The position numbers and the translations under genes are program-made. A model generated the notes under the pieces. That model was given only the letters and a program-made list of their open reading frames with translations, was not told the origin of the DNA and ran no database searches. DNA of 64,000 bases from Chloroflexota bacterium (lineage in GTDB: Bacteria > Chloroflexota > Anaerolineae > Promineifilales > Promineifilaceae), in contig JACTMP010000011.1 in NCBI GenBank assembly GCA_014584575.1, positions 109,132 to 173,131 of the forward strand, given 5' to 3'. Positions 63,913-64,000 of the stretch are shown piece after piece (the stretch's first letter is position 1; each line of letters begins with the position of its first letter).

Positions 63913-63987
63913 AATGGGAATACAGGGGGTACACCCAGATATGGGTATGCCGTAGAATAGGGGTCATTTTACAACAAGGAGAGCAAG

Positions 63988-64000
63988 ATGGCCTATCATT
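63988..64000 (+). CDS. Start of a gene cut by the window edge
   Basis: ATG GCC TAT CAT at 63988 follows AAGGAG at the proper distance and a possible -10 box (TAGAAT, 63953-63958). Only four codons are visible, so the product cannot be named. Confidence 0.45.

Noticed and set aside
1..64000. tRNA, rRNA or riboswitch genes
   Set aside because: Reading for T-loop GTTCGANTC-type patterns, rRNA cores and T-box or SAM-type leaders (including upstream of cysS) gave nothing convincing; a covariance-model scan would settle it.

Overview
The window looks like a chromosomal contig of a filamentous-type Chloroflexota bacterium (class Anaerolineae or Ardenticatenia; this placement is inference). The pointers are secreted proteins ending in a short Tyr-Leu-Pro-Leu-Ile-like tail, Thr/Pro-rich low-complexity linkers, DUF4397, DUF11 and CSLREA surface proteins, an rpsF-ssb-rpsR operon, a menaquinone-type isochorismate synthase, and a cytochrome/Fe-S/NrfD respiratory module. 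Base composition is moderately GC-rich and even. I saw no prophage, integrase, rRNA, tRNA or CRISPR array.

Layout. 1-8.3 kb: the end of an unknown gene, a large DUF4397 surface protein, an ECF sigma/anti-sigma pair and a secreted subtilisin with four DUF11 repeats. 8.4-11.4 kb: a conserved uncharacterised pair (quinate-dehydrogenase-like and MobA-like) and an acyl-CoA dehydrogenase. 11.5-15.8 kb: a small membrane protein, a LuxR regulator with a dead receiver, a PRC-barrel/fasciclin operon and an unusually short SLC13-type permease. 15.8-23.2 kb: isochorismate synthase with a TetR regulator, a histidine kinase, a PLP decarboxylase and a GH99-like LysM protein. 23.5-25.8 kb: rpsF-ssb-rpsR and a SurA-like foldase. 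25.8-30.8 kb: an unknown protein, a beta-helix surface protein, a double GNAT and a membrane protein with a triplicated novel module. 30.8-34.4 kb: a tight operon HAD - MazG-like - PECR-like reductase - HACL-like ThDP lyase. 34.4-48.8 kb: a cNMP-binding kinase, UDP-sugar dehydrogenase, SGNH-like protein, TraB, molybdopterin oxidoreductase with phosphatase, tandem cyclase, DMT transporter, SDR, NmrA and cysS. 49-59.6 kb: ankyrin, aldo/keto reductase, AGE epimerase, ArsR-AHSA1, VOC, DUF411, zinc ribbon, Clp ATPase and an MttB-like protein. 59.7-63.7 kb: an octaheme cytochrome/Fe-S/NrfD operon, then a histidine kinase relic and the start of another gene.

The most striking content is between and across the genes. 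(1) The octamer ACGGCCGT is enormously over-represented, in coding and non-coding DNA, like the HIP1 palindrome of cyanobacteria. (2) Many intergenic gaps hold hairpins whose two arms are tandem arrays of a 7-8 nt unit. The architecture is shared but the unit sequence changes from locus to locus, and the arrays sit at gene 3' ends so precisely that the stop codons of about a dozen genes lie in or directly against an array. (3) There are several other palindromic families, including a 152-bp MITE-like element with perfect 16-bp terminal inverted repeats and a perfect 11-bp target duplication, and a 78-bp inverted-repeat insert inside an open reading frame. These repeat systems, rather than one gene cluster, are my best candidates for undescribed biology here.
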